Shown piece by piece: positions 22,335 through 30,246 of a stretch of DNA of 52,828 nt. The first letter of the stretch is position 1, and each line of letters opens with the position of its first letter. This DNA is from an uncultured beta proteobacterium. Its GTDB lineage: Bacteria > Pseudomonadota > Gammaproteobacteria > Burkholderiales > Rhodocyclaceae. The stretch spans positions 1 to 52,828 of the forward strand of contig CAINHS010000084.1 of NCBI GenBank assembly GCA_903848955.1, read 5' to 3'. The position numbers and the translations under genes are program-made. The notes under the pieces were generated by a model. That model ran no database searches and was not told the DNA's origin. It worked only from the letters and a program-made list of their open reading frames with translations.

Positions 22335-22667
22335 ATGAACTGGCCGACGCTGGTGCTGGTCGTCCTCATCGCCCTGCTGCAGTATCCGTTGTGGCTGGGC
22401 AAGGGCGGCTGGCTCCGCGTCTGGGACTATGACCGCCAGTTGCAGGCCCAGCGCGAGCTCAATCAGAAGCTGGAGCAGCGCAATGCCGGGCTGGATGCCG
22501 AAGTGCGCGATCTGAAGTCCGGTTTCGACGCCATCGAAGAGCGCGCCCGCTATGAACTTGGCATGATCAAGGAAGGCGAGATCTTCGTCCAGGTGCCGCA
22601 GAAGACGCCGCTGGCGCCGGCACCGGCTCCGGCTCCGGTGCCTCCTCGGGCTGCTGCGCCGCGTTGA
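22335..22667 (+). CDS. ftsB: Cell division protein FtsB
   Basis: FtsB is a bitopic divisome protein that forms the FtsQBL complex. The 110 residues start at 22335 with a short cytoplasmic end, one membrane segment ([17 protein letters not shown]), and then a coiled coil ([16 protein letters not shown]) with a [17 protein letters not shown] section. The C-terminal 20 residues are an unusual Pro/Ala tail ([10 protein letters not shown]), longer than in E. coli FtsB. Location behind eno confirms the assignment. Confidence 0.9.
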   Translation: MNWPTLVLVVLIALLQYPLWLGKGGWLRVWDYDRQLQAQRELNQKLEQRNAGLDAEVRDLKSGFDAIEERARYELGMIKEGEIFVQVPQKTPLAPAPAPAPVPPRAAAPR

Positions 22668-22682
22668 ATCAAGGGTTTTGAA

Positions 22683-23207
22683 TCAGGCTTCCAGCTTCAG
22701 CGTAGCCCGGTAGCGCCGCGCGTTTTCGGCGTAGGCCCCGGCGCCCAGCAACAGGTTGGCAACTTCCTGGTCGGTCAGTTGGCGCACCACCTTGCCCGGC
22801 GAACCCATCACCAGCGAACGTTCGGGGATGACCTTACCTTCCGGGATCAGCGAATTGGCGCCGATGATGCAATGGCGGCCGATCACGGCCCGGTTGAGGA
22901 TCACCGACTTGATGCCGATCAGCGACTCTTCGCCGATGGTGCAGCCATGCAGCATGACGAGATGGCCGACGGTGACGTTGGCGCCCATATTCAGCGGCAC
23001 GCCGGCGTCGACGTGCAGCACCGAACCGTCCTGGATGTTGCTGCCGGCGCCGATGGTGATGCTGTCGTTGTCGGCGCGCAGGACGACGTTCCACCAGACG
23101 CTGGCGTTGTCGCCGAGCCGCACGTCGCCGATGACCGTGGCATTGTCGGCGATCCAGACGTCACGCCCGAGGCTGGGCCGGCGGTCGCCGAGGCTGTAGA
23201 TGGCCAT
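22683..23207 (-). CDS. Gamma-class carbonic anhydrase-like protein (YrdA family)
   Basis: The 174-residue protein is a left-handed beta-helix of hexapeptide repeats, visible as V/I-G-D/A-N repeats between about 10 and 140. Metal-ligand-type histidines lie in VLHVDAG and VGHLVMLHG, the spacing of gamma-carbonic anhydrases. A C-terminal helix ([17 protein letters not shown]) packs on the trimer. Whether it is active in CO2 hydration is unknown; YrdA relatives bind metal but often lack activity. It is convergent with ftsB, 15 bases apart. Confidence 0.88.
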   Translation of the reverse strand: MAIYSLGDRRPSLGRDVWIADNATVIGDVRLGDNASVWWNVVLRADNDSITIGAGSNIQDGSVLHVDAGVPLNMGANVTVGHLVMLHGCTIGEESLIGIKSVILNRAVIGRHCIIGANSLIPEGKVIPERSLVMGSPGKVVRQLTDQEVANLLLGAGAYAENARRYRATLKLEA

Positions 23208-23313
23208 GAGAACTCCTCTTTCGTCCTGAAACCTGGCGGCTGCGCTTCTTAGCTCCGGCCGCTGCGCTTAACGCCGATGATAGCGGCGTCAGCCTGCTCT
23301 GAAACTTTGCGGC

Positions 23314-25311
23314 CTACGTCCGCTTCTTCCACTCCGGCTTGGCGCCGGCGGGTTTCTTCCATTCCGGCTTCTTGCCGTCGCGGGGGGGCGGTGCGCGGCG
23401 CGGCGGGCGGGTGTCGACGAACTCGCCGGCCTCCATGACGCGCGTCTTGAGAGCGAACTGCCGCACCCGGATGCGGCGCAGGATGTCCATCAGGTCGTCC
23501 GACAGATTGGCCGGCAGTTCCACCGAACTGTAGTCTTCGAACAGATTGATCTGGCCGATGTCCTTGCCGGCGATTCCCGCCTCGTTGGCAATCGCGCCGA
23601 CGATCTCCTTGGGCAGTACGCCCTGGTTGCGGCCGATCTCGATGCGGTAGCGCTGCATCGTGGCGCCCTCGGCGAAGCTGCGCTGCTTGACCGGCGTGTC
23701 GCTGCGGCCTTCCCTGACCGGGCGCTCGCGGCGCGGCTCGGCGGCAGGGAAGTCCTCGGCCGGCTTGGCGCGGGGCTTGGCCGGTTTGTGCTCGGTGTCG
23801 CGGCTGAAAGCCGGTGCCGGCTCGCTCTGCGTGGCCGGGTGCTCTGCACGCCTGGGACTCCCCTCCGGGGGCTGGCGTTCGCTGCGCGGGACGGCAGCGG
23901 CGGCCGGGGCCGGCGCGGCGCTCTGCATGCTTTGGATTCCGCTGCGCGGGGTGGCATCGCGCGGCGCGTGGTCGTTGGCGCCGGGCATCTGCAGCGGGCG
24001 CTCGCGCGTCGCCAGCCAGGCCAGCGCGGCGGCGATCTCGCGGGCGGCGATGTCCTGCTCGCCTTCCATGCGGCGCACCACGTCGAAGAAGAAGTCCAGC
24101 TTCTCGGTCTTGATGATGTCGACGATCTGCTGCGTGAACTGCGCGACGCGGCGGTTGGCCACTTCGCCCGGGGTCGGCATGGTCAGTGCGGTGATCTTCT
24201 GCTTGGTGGCGCGCTCGATCAGCTTCAGCATGTACATTTCGCGCGGCGCCAGGAACAGGATGGCGCGGCCGGTGCGGCCGGCGCGGCCGGTGCGGCCGAT
24301 GCGATGTACGTAGGCTTCGGTGTCGTAGGGCACGTCGTAGTTGATGACATGGCTGACGCGCGCCACGTCGAGGCCGCGCGCGGCGACGTCGGTGGCGACC
24401 ACGATGTCGATGGTGCCGGCCTTGAGGCGCTCTATGACCTGTTCGCGCAGGCCCTGGGTCAGGTCGCCGTTGAGTGCCGCAACCGAGTAGCCGCGCGCTT
24501 CCAGCTTGTCGGCGAGTTCCACGGTGGCGGTCTTGGTGCGCACGAAAATCAGTGCGGCGTCGAAGTCGTCCTCGACTTCGAGGATGCGTGTCAGCGCTTC
24601 GAGCTTCTGCCCGGTGTGGGTCTGGCAGTAGGACTGGCTGGTGGTAACGACGGTCGAGGTGGCGGAGCGGATCTTGATTTCCTGCGGCTCGCGCAGGTGC
24701 TCGCGCGCCACGCGGCGGATCACATCCGGCATGGTGGCCGAGAACAGCGCGGTCTGGCGCGTCGCCGGCGTGTGTTCGAGGATCCACTTGACGTCGTCGA
24801 TGAAGCCCATGCGCAGCATTTCGTCGGCTTCGTCCAGCACCAGCATCGACAGGTTGTTGAGCACCAGGCTCTTGCGCTCGAGGTGGTCCATGACGCGGCC
24901 GGGGGTGCCGACGATGACGTGGGCACCGCGCGAAAGAGCGCGCAACTGCACCACCATGCTCTGTCCGCCGTAGATCGGCAGGACGTGGAAGCCGGGCAGG
25001 TGGTGGGCGTACTTCTGCAGCGCCTCGGCGACCTGGATCGCCAGTTCGCGCGTCGGCGTCAGGATCAGGGCCTGCGGCACGGCGCGCTTGAGGTCGATCT
25101 TCTGCAGCAGCGGCAGGGCGAAGGCGGCGGTTTTGCCGGTGCCGGTCTGGGCTTCGCCGAGCAGGTCGTGGCCGGCCAGCAGGACCGGGATGCAGGCGGC
25201 CTGGATCGGCGAGGGGGTTTCGTAGCCGACGTCGGTGAGGGCCTGGAGCAAAGGCTGGGCAAGCCCGAGGGTATCGAACCCGGTGGCAATAGTGTCTGGG
25301 GAGGTGGTCAT
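23314..25311 (-). CDS. DEAD-box ATP-dependent RNA helicase with DbpA-type C-terminus
   Basis: The 665-residue helicase starts at 25311 (MTTSPDTIATGFD). Motifs in order are the Q-motif (PSPIQAACIP), Walker A AQTGTGKT, PTRELA, GTPGR, DEAD (VLDEADEML), SAT, and HRIGRTGRAGR. After a dimerisation-like region (about 365-440) a Pro/Ala/Arg/Glu linker of about 90 residues leads to a DbpA-type RNA-binding domain (YRIEIGRNQGVLPKEIVGAI). A basic tail ends with repeats of KPEWKK. This layout matches CsdA/DeaD, which act in ribosome assembly and cold adaptation. An alternative is RhlE, but RhlE lacks the DbpA domain. Confidence 0.9.
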   Translation of the reverse strand: MTTSPDTIATGFDTLGLAQPLLQALTDVGYETPSPIQAACIPVLLAGHDLLGEAQTGTGKTAAFALPLLQKIDLKRAVPQALILTPTRELAIQVAEALQKYAHHLPGFHVLPIYGGQSMVVQLRALSRGAHVIVGTPGRVMDHLERKSLVLNNLSMLVLDEADEMLRMGFIDDVKWILEHTPATRQTALFSATMPDVIRRVAREHLREPQEIKIRSATSTVVTTSQSYCQTHTGQKLEALTRILEVEDDFDAALIFVRTKTATVELADKLEARGYSVAALNGDLTQGLREQVIERLKAGTIDIVVATDVAARGLDVARVSHVINYDVPYDTEAYVHRIGRTGRAGRTGRAILFLAPREMYMLKLIERATKQKITALTMPTPGEVANRRVAQFTQQIVDIIKTEKLDFFFDVVRRMEGEQDIAAREIAAALAWLATRERPLQMPGANDHAPRDATPRSGIQSMQSAAPAPAAAAVPRSERQPPEGSPRRAEHPATQSEPAPAFSRDTEHKPAKPRAKPAEDFPAAEPRRERPVREGRSDTPVKQRSFAEGATMQRYRIEIGRNQGVLPKEIVGAIANEAGIAGKDIGQINLFEDYSSVELPANLSDDLMDILRRIRVRQFALKTRVMEAGEFVDTRPPRRAPPPRDGKKPEWKKPAGAKPEWKKRT

Positions 25312-25429
25312 GGCGTACCTGCGCGCGGCAGGGGATTTCGAGGGAAAGGCAGGTCGCGGGTTGCGGATGCGGCCGGAGAACCGCGCATTATGCCTGAGTC
25401 CGGGAAAAATAGCCCGTAAATTTCGATAC

Positions 25430-26446
25430 TTAGACCCGCAGGAGGGCAATCTTCAGCGGTGGCTGGCCGTCGCAACTGGGGAAGTCGGCTTCCGGCATGA
25501 TCCATTCCATCTCGCGGATCGGCCGGCCGGCCTTGCTTGCACTGCGCTGCAACTGGTCGAGCCAGGCATCGCGCTGCACATCGGCGACGTTGTTGGTGCA
25601 GATCAAGGTGCCGCCCGCACTGGTGCACAGCAGGGCCGGCTTGAACACCGAGGCGTAGTCATTGACCAGGTCCACCACGCCGAAGGGGCTCTTGGCGTGG
25701 CGCGGCGGGTCGAGCACGACCAGGTCGAAGGTCTGCGCCTCGAGTTCGGGAAAGGGAGGCATGACCTTGCCGCGCACCCGCTTGGGCTGGCCGACGCCGG
25801 AATACTGGCGCATTGCGGCGAAGGCGTCGCACTTGACGAAGCGCGGGCGCACCGGCAAGTCGTTGAGGCGCGCATTCTCCTTGCCGACCGCAAGGCTGGA
25901 ATCGGCGAAATCGACATTGACCACGAAGCGCGCTCCGGCCTTTGCCGCCGCTATGCCGACGCCGCAGGTGTAGGCGAACAGATTCAACAGTGATTTGCCC
26001 GGTGCCTCCTGCATTACCCGACGCCGTGCCGCGCGCAGGTCGAGGAAAAGCCAGGGATCCTGTCCGGCGTGGCGCCCGGCGATGCGGTAGGTGATTCCCA
26101 TCTCGTGCATTTCGCGCGGCAGCATCGCCGCTTCGAGTTGATCCGCCGGCAGCGCATTGCCGATGCGTGAATTGGCGTGGCTGCGATCGTTGAAGACCAG
26201 CGTCAGGTCCGGCAGGAGGGCGGTGTAGAAGGATTGCACTGCGGCCAGCGTGTCCGCCGCCAGCGGGCTGTGGAAGCACTGCACCAGCACCAGGTCGCCG
26301 TAGCGGTCGATGGTCAGGCCGGGGTGGCCCTCGACGCTGCCGTGGAACAGGCGGTAGGCATCCGTCTGCTCGGCGTGCAGGCGCGGCAGGAGTTCAGCAC
26401 GCGCTTCGAGGGCGGCGGCAAGCAGGGGCAGCAGGGAATCAGGCAT
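25430..26446 (-). CDS. Class I rRNA methyltransferase (RlmI-like)
   Basis: The start at 26446 (MPDSLLPLL) gives 338 residues; the frame extends to a TTG at 26518, but that part is not protein-like. The N-terminal section RLFHGSVEGHPGLTIDRYGD is typical of RlmI-type 23S rRNA m5C methyltransferases, but the usual PUA domain is missing. The Rossmann core has LLNLFAYTCGVGIAAAKAG in two blocks and the DPPRHAKS motif (near 250). It acts with SAM, most likely on RNA. It runs in the same direction as the helicase, 118 bases apart, suggesting a shared RNA-maturation role. Confidence 0.8.
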   Translation of the reverse strand: MPDSLLPLLAAALEARAELLPRLHAEQTDAYRLFHGSVEGHPGLTIDRYGDLVLVQCFHSPLAADTLAAVQSFYTALLPDLTLVFNDRSHANSRIGNALPADQLEAAMLPREMHEMGITYRIAGRHAGQDPWLFLDLRAARRRVMQEAPGKSLLNLFAYTCGVGIAAAKAGARFVVNVDFADSSLAVGKENARLNDLPVRPRFVKCDAFAAMRQYSGVGQPKRVRGKVMPPFPELEAQTFDLVVLDPPRHAKSPFGVVDLVNDYASVFKPALLCTSAGGTLICTNNVADVQRDAWLDQLQRSASKAGRPIREMEWIMPEADFPSCDGQPPLKIALLRV

Positions 26447-26534
26447 GGCGTTTTCTCGGCAAAGGCGGGGTGATTGCGGCAAGCTGCAATCACGCAAGGT
26501 GCGCCATCTTACGCGCAAGCTTGCCTGGCGTCGC

Positions 26535-27371
26535 CTAGCTGCGACACTCGCTGCCAGACCCGACCATGTGCTTGAGGGGTGCGCCGGTGATGCCGGCCCC
26601 GGAGGCTGTGGCTGCGACGCATGACGCTGTTGCGTCTGTCGCTGCGCTTGTTTCAGCGGCCAGGCCCAGGGCCCCGATCACGCCGGCGAAGCTTTCGTCC
26701 GGCGCTGCGGCAATCGACAGCGGGCTGCCGTCGCGGGGATGCAGCAGGTCGATCTGTGTGGCGGCCAGCAGCAGGCGCTGACAGTCGAAGCGCTGCTGGA
26801 AAAACCGGTTGTGAATCCCCTTGCCCCAGGTGGCATCACCGATGATGGGGTGGGCGATGTGCTTCATGTGGCGGCGCAACTGGTGCTGGCGGCCGGTCCG
26901 CGGACTCAGGCTCAACAGGGCATAGCGTGATGTCGGATAACGGTCGACGGCCTCAGGCAATTCGAAGCAGTCGAGGCGACGGTATCCGGTGACGGCCGGC
27001 AGCGCCATGGCCGGGCGCTCTGCGCCGAGTTTGCGACCGTAGTCATCGAAGCGGCGCGACAGCGGATGGTCGATCACGCCGGTTTCCGCGGGCCAGCCGC
27101 GCACCACGGCGAGATAGCGCTTTTGCACCTCGCCGCGCACGAACTGCGCGGCTACCCGGCGTGCGCTGTCGGCATCGAGGGCGAACAGCAACAGGCCGGA
27201 GGTACCCTTGTCGAGCCGGTGCATGGGGTACACCCGTTGCCCTATCTGGTCGCGCAGCAACTGCACGGCGAAGCGCGTTTCATGACGGTCGATGTTGCTG
27301 CGATGAACCAGCAGGCCGGACGGCTTGTTTATGGCGACGAGAAAATCGTCGCGGTAGAGGATGTCGAGCAT
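26535..27371 (-). CDS. truC: RluA-family pseudouridine synthase, TruC-like
   Basis: The 278-residue enzyme converts uridine to pseudouridine; the TruC type modifies U65 of tRNA. The catalytic Asp lies in YPMHRLDKGTSG near residue 52. RluA-family sections KPSGLLVHR, SPRTGRQHQLRRH and HPIIGD are present. No S4 domain precedes the core, as expected for TruC. The last 45 residues are an Ala/Thr/Ser-rich tail (LAAETSAATDATAS) not usual for the family. The cytochrome c gene upstream on the same strand is 21 bases away. Confidence 0.85.
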   Translation of the reverse strand: MLDILYRDDFLVAINKPSGLLVHRSNIDRHETRFAVQLLRDQIGQRVYPMHRLDKGTSGLLLFALDADSARRVAAQFVRGEVQKRYLAVVRGWPAETGVIDHPLSRRFDDYGRKLGAERPAMALPAVTGYRRLDCFELPEAVDRYPTSRYALLSLSPRTGRQHQLRRHMKHIAHPIIGDATWGKGIHNRFFQQRFDCQRLLLAATQIDLLHPRDGSPLSIAAAPDESFAGVIGALGLAAETSAATDATASCVAATASGAGITGAPLKHMVGSGSECRS

Positions 27372-27392
27372 CCCGGTCTTTGACTGCGCCGG

Positions 27393-27746
27393 TCAGTGCG
27401 AAAGAATCCACCGGGCGACGTTCTTCAGCACCTTCGGGTCGTTGCTGTCGAGCAGTTTGTGGTCTTCTTCCTTGCCGTTTTCCAGCTTGACGCGCGGACC
27501 CTGAGTCATGTGCTTTATGAGTTTTTGCTCGGCATCGGGTTTGCCCTTGTATTTTTCGGCAATTTTCTTGAGCGACGGGCCGCCCTTCGCCTTGTCGGGG
27601 CTGTGACATTTGCGACAGTCATTGTCCTTGAATACATTCTTCGCCTCCTCGACGTTGACCTGAGCCGTGACAGAAAGAGAGAAAGCAGCGCCGGCGATAA
27701 TTGCAAGTGAGCGGAATGCCTGAGGCCACGGGGATGAATGCTTCAT
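27393..27746 (-). CDS. Small periplasmic c-type cytochrome
   Basis: A 117-residue class I-like cytochrome c. A signal peptide (about 1-28, ending SVTAQ) directs export. The single heme motif is CRKCH near residue 43-47, and the C-terminal helix is VLKNVARWIL. A candidate distal Met lies in HMTQGPRV, but the usual distance to it cannot be verified. It probably carries electrons in the periplasm. It sits between truC downstream and an acyl-CoA operon upstream; a functional link is not evident. Confidence 0.85.
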   Translation of the reverse strand: MKHSSPWPQAFRSLAIIAGAAFSLSVTAQVNVEEAKNVFKDNDCRKCHSPDKAKGGPSLKKIAEKYKGKPDAEQKLIKHMTQGPRVKLENGKEEDHKLLDSNDPKVLKNVARWILSH

Positions 27747-27906
27747 TGTTGATTTACCGAAGAATGAGTAATGAGTGTCTTGAACAGCGGGCGTTGCGCT
27801 TCGCGGTGAGGCCGCCGCGCGGCATTTTCGGGCTTACACGCCGCTCTGTCCAGTTCAACGGAGCAGCAGGCCTCGTCCCGCAGTGAGCTTCAAGCTTCCG
27901 CCGGAA

Positions 27907-28719
27907 TCAGTCCTTGAACACCGGCTCGCGTTTTTGCACGTTGGCGGCGCCGGCTTCGAAGAGGTCTTTTGACAACAGCATGGCGGCGTTCCAGGTGGCG
28001 ACGTAGTTGAGGCCGTCGGCCAGCGAATGATCGCGGGCATAGCTGATCATTTCCTTGCTGCCGCGGATGGAAAGCGGCGACTTGGCGGCGATGCTGCGGG
28101 CGATTTCCATGACGCCGGTTTGCAGCGCCTCGGGCGACTCGAAGCAGCGGTTGACCAGATGGATCTTCTGCGCTTCGATGCCGTCGACGCGGCGCCCGGT
28201 GTAGGCCAGTTCGCGTGCCATGCCTTCGCCGATGAGGCGCGGCAGGCGCTGCAGGGTGCCGACATCGGCCGTCATGCCGACGTCGATTTCCTTGACGCTG
28301 AAGTAGGCGTTGGACGAGCAGTAGCGCATGTCGCAGGCGGTGACGAGGTCGATGCCGCCGCCGATGCAGGCGCCATTCACGGCAGCCAGCACCGGCTTGC
28401 GGCAGCGCTCGATGGAGGTCAGGGTGTCCTGCAGCCGGAGAATCAGCCGGCGCAGCTTTTCGTGGCGGCGGCCGTCGCAGTCGTCTTCGATCTTGGCGCC
28501 GAGGCCCATCAGCAGCGTGAGGTCGATGCCTGCGGTAAAAAACTTGCCGCGGCCGGTGACGATGCCGACCCGGGCTTCCGGTGTGGTGTCGAGCCATGCC
28601 ATGGCCTGCTCGATCTCGTACCACATCGGCTCGCTCATGGCATTGGCCTTGTCGGGCCGGTTGAGGGCGATGGTGGCGACGCCGGCATCGAGCGTGACGT
28701 CGAGGGTGGTGAAATTCAT
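27907..28719 (-). CDS. Delta3,5-delta2,4-dienoyl-CoA isomerase-like crotonase
   Basis: The 270-residue crotonase is the third gene of the thioesterase-MaoC-crotonase operon. Asp124 (GIDLVTACD), Glu144 (VKEIDVG) and Asp152 (TADVGTLQRLP) occur with spacings of 20 and 8. These are the catalytic positions of mammalian ECH1 (Asp176, Glu196, Asp204), whose TADVGTLQRLP-like string is also conserved. It therefore most likely shifts double bonds in 3,5-dienoyl-CoA from odd-position unsaturated fatty acids. The oxyanion sections KFFTAGID and NGACIGGGID are intact. Start has no unusual feature. Confidence 0.85.
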   Translation of the reverse strand: MNFTTLDVTLDAGVATIALNRPDKANAMSEPMWYEIEQAMAWLDTTPEARVGIVTGRGKFFTAGIDLTLLMGLGAKIEDDCDGRRHEKLRRLILRLQDTLTSIERCRKPVLAAVNGACIGGGIDLVTACDMRYCSSNAYFSVKEIDVGMTADVGTLQRLPRLIGEGMARELAYTGRRVDGIEAQKIHLVNRCFESPEALQTGVMEIARSIAAKSPLSIRGSKEMISYARDHSLADGLNYVATWNAAMLLSKDLFEAGAANVQKREPVFKD

Positions 28720-28739
28720 TGTGGTCCTTTCAGGGCTGA

Positions 28740-29246
28740 TCAGCCAGGCGAAGCGGATGGATCGGGATTGCCGGTCGGGGCAGGGTCGCGCCTCTGGAAC
28801 ATGCCATAGCCTTCCATCTGCATGACTTCCTCGTTGTTCTGGTTCAGCATCTCCCAGCGCGTGCGTACCAGACCGACGCCCGGCTTGCTGTCGAGCGGGC
28901 GCGCTTCGAGCACTACCGTGCGCACATGCAGGGTGTCGCCGGGGCGCACCGGCTTCAACCAGCGGATGTTCTCAAGGCCCGGTGAGCCGAGGCTGGCGGA
29001 TTCCAGCAGGTAGGCGTCGCACATCATGCGCATGGCCAGCGCGCAGGTGTGCCAGCCGCTGGCGCAAAGCCCGCCGAACAGGCTGTCCCTGCCGCCCTCT
29101 TCGGAGAGGTGGAAGGCTTGCGGATCGAACTGGCGGGCGAAGGCGACGATTTCCTCGGTGGTCATGGTGACGCGGCCGAACTCGCGCACTTGGCCGACGG
29201 GAAAATCCTCCCAGTAGTACTTGTAGGGCCTGGCCGCAGTGCTCAT
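28740..29246 (-). CDS. MaoC-family (R)-enoyl-CoA hydratase-like protein
   Basis: The 168-residue hot-dog protein carries the hydratase 2 signature: FARQFDPQAFHLSEEGG (catalytic Asp and His five apart) followed by SLFGGLCASGWHT. It should hydrate trans-2-enoyl-CoA to the (R)-3-hydroxy form, as PhaJ and MaoC relatives do. Another possible role is in branched or cyclic acyl-CoA. It ends 20 bases before the dienoyl-CoA isomerase gene and is 86 bases after the thioesterase, so one transcript is likely. Confidence 0.88.
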   Translation of the reverse strand: MSTAARPYKYYWEDFPVGQVREFGRVTMTTEEIVAFARQFDPQAFHLSEEGGRDSLFGGLCASGWHTCALAMRMMCDAYLLESASLGSPGLENIRWLKPVRPGDTLHVRTVVLEARPLDSKPGVGLVRTRWEMLNQNNEEVMQMEGYGMFQRRDPAPTGNPDPSASPG

Positions 29247-29332
29247 GCATGAATTCCTTCGTTGTTGGCTTCAAACGGGGCGCAGCACGCCATTCTGCAG
29301 CAGCGGCACCACGTCGTGGTCCTTCGGCATCC

Positions 29333-29785
29333 TCAGCCGTCCGCCTGTTCCCTGGGGACGACCGGCTGCATCAGCGCGAAGATGCCGCTGCCGGTCATGA
29401 TGCAACGATCGCCGACCAGCAGCGTGCAGCGGGCATAGGCCTGGCGGCCGCCCATGCGGTCGATGTCCACATGGGCTTCGATCCAGTCGCCGGTTTCGGC
29501 GCTGGCGACGAAGTTGGTGGTGAGGCTGACCGTGACGATGGGTTGCGGCGGTTCGCGCGAACCGGAGACGACGATGCCCAGCGCCGTATCGACCATGGAG
29601 GCGAGAAAGCCGCCATGGGCGATGTGGCGGATGTTGGTGTGGCGCTCCTCGATGCGCGTGGCGAGAATGATCTGGCCGCGTTTGTGTTCCGCTTCGTCGC
29701 GCCGGTAATACCAGGGGCCAAGCATGGCCAGGTAGTCGCCACCGCGCTTGTGCAGGCGGAAGCCTTTGGGGATGTTGGCGCTCAT
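29333..29785 (-). CDS. PaaI-type hot-dog thioesterase
   Basis: Start at 29785 (MSANIPKGFR) is supported by a GGAG 9 bases upstream; a longer frame to 29932 is not protein-like. The 150-residue protein has the catalytic-type section IAHGGFLASMVDTALG (HGG-x-x-A-x-x-D), typical of PaaI acyl-CoA thioesterases, followed by VSLTTNFVASAETGDW. It hydrolyses excess or dead-end acyl-CoA. It is the first clear gene of the operon with the MaoC hydratase and the dienoyl-CoA isomerase. Confidence 0.88.
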   Translation of the reverse strand: MSANIPKGFRLHKRGGDYLAMLGPWYYRRDEAEHKRGQIILATRIEERHTNIRHIAHGGFLASMVDTALGIVVSGSREPPQPIVTVSLTTNFVASAETGDWIEAHVDIDRMGGRQAYARCTLLVGDRCIMTGSGIFALMQPVVPREQADG

Positions 29786-30121
29786 GTTCTGCTCCGGTGA
29801 GTCTTCGCCGCATCGGGCGTGAGTTTTCCGCGGCAGGCGACTTGGATATCGGGTTGGCTCATGTCGTTTCAGAAGTTCTCGGGCTTGATGGTCAATGTCG
29901 TGGCATCCGGACTGCGCAGCAGTTCGTGCCATTGCCGGATTCCGGGCAGTTTCCGGCGATAGAACCGGCGGCAGGCCGCCAGTTTGCCACGATAGACGCC
30001 GGCGTCGGGGCGTAGTCTGCCAGGTTCGGGATTGCTGATTGCTTGATTCTTTTTCTGCCTTCTCCCATAATTCGCCCCCTGCCCACCGGCGATTTGTTTC
30101 CGGGCGGCGCGCAGTTTCGGT
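29786..30121. other. Intergenic region between paaI-like gene and tRNA-His
   Basis: About 336 bases contain no gene with a supported start. On the minus strand the frame from about 30030 to a TGA at 29869 reads like protein (YRRKLPGIRQWHELLRSPD) but has no start codon, and may be a gene remnant. A further 26-codon frame (29862-29782) begins with ATG and overlaps the thioesterase start in ATGA; it is too short to call. Confidence 0.4.
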
Positions 30122-30198
30122 GGTGGCCGTAGCTCAGTTGGTAGAGTCCCGGATTGTGATTCCGGTTGTCGTGGGTTCGAGCCCCATCGGTCACCCCA
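30122..30198 (+). tRNA. tRNA-His (anticodon GTG)
   Basis: A typical tRNA-His with the extra G(-1) opposite C73: GGTGGCCG at the 5' end and CGGTCACC plus CCA at the 3' end (one G-T wobble). The anticodon loop ATTGTGAT carries GTG at 30156-30158. T-loop GTTCGAG and encoded CCA are present. Confidence 0.95.
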
Positions 30199-30206
30199 CC
30201 AAATTC

Positions 30207-30246
30207 AAGGGTTACAGGGTATTTCTCCCTGTAACCCTTTTTCTTT
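30207..30246 (+). terminator. Terminator of tRNA-His
   Basis: A 13-bp perfect stem (AAGGGTTACAGGG / CCCTGTAACCCTT) with a 7-base loop is followed by TTTTCTTTT. It lies 8 bases after the tRNA CCA. Confidence 0.93.

Noticed and set aside
23249-24787. 512-codon minus-strand frame rich in Arg, Pro and His
   Set aside because: It lies in another frame of the DEAD-box helicase gene, has low-complexity composition typical of GC-rich shadows and no known domain.
29782-29862. 26-codon minus-strand frame ending in ATGA with the PaaI start
   Set aside because: The overlap is suggestive of coupling, but the peptide has no recognisable features and only a weak ribosome site.
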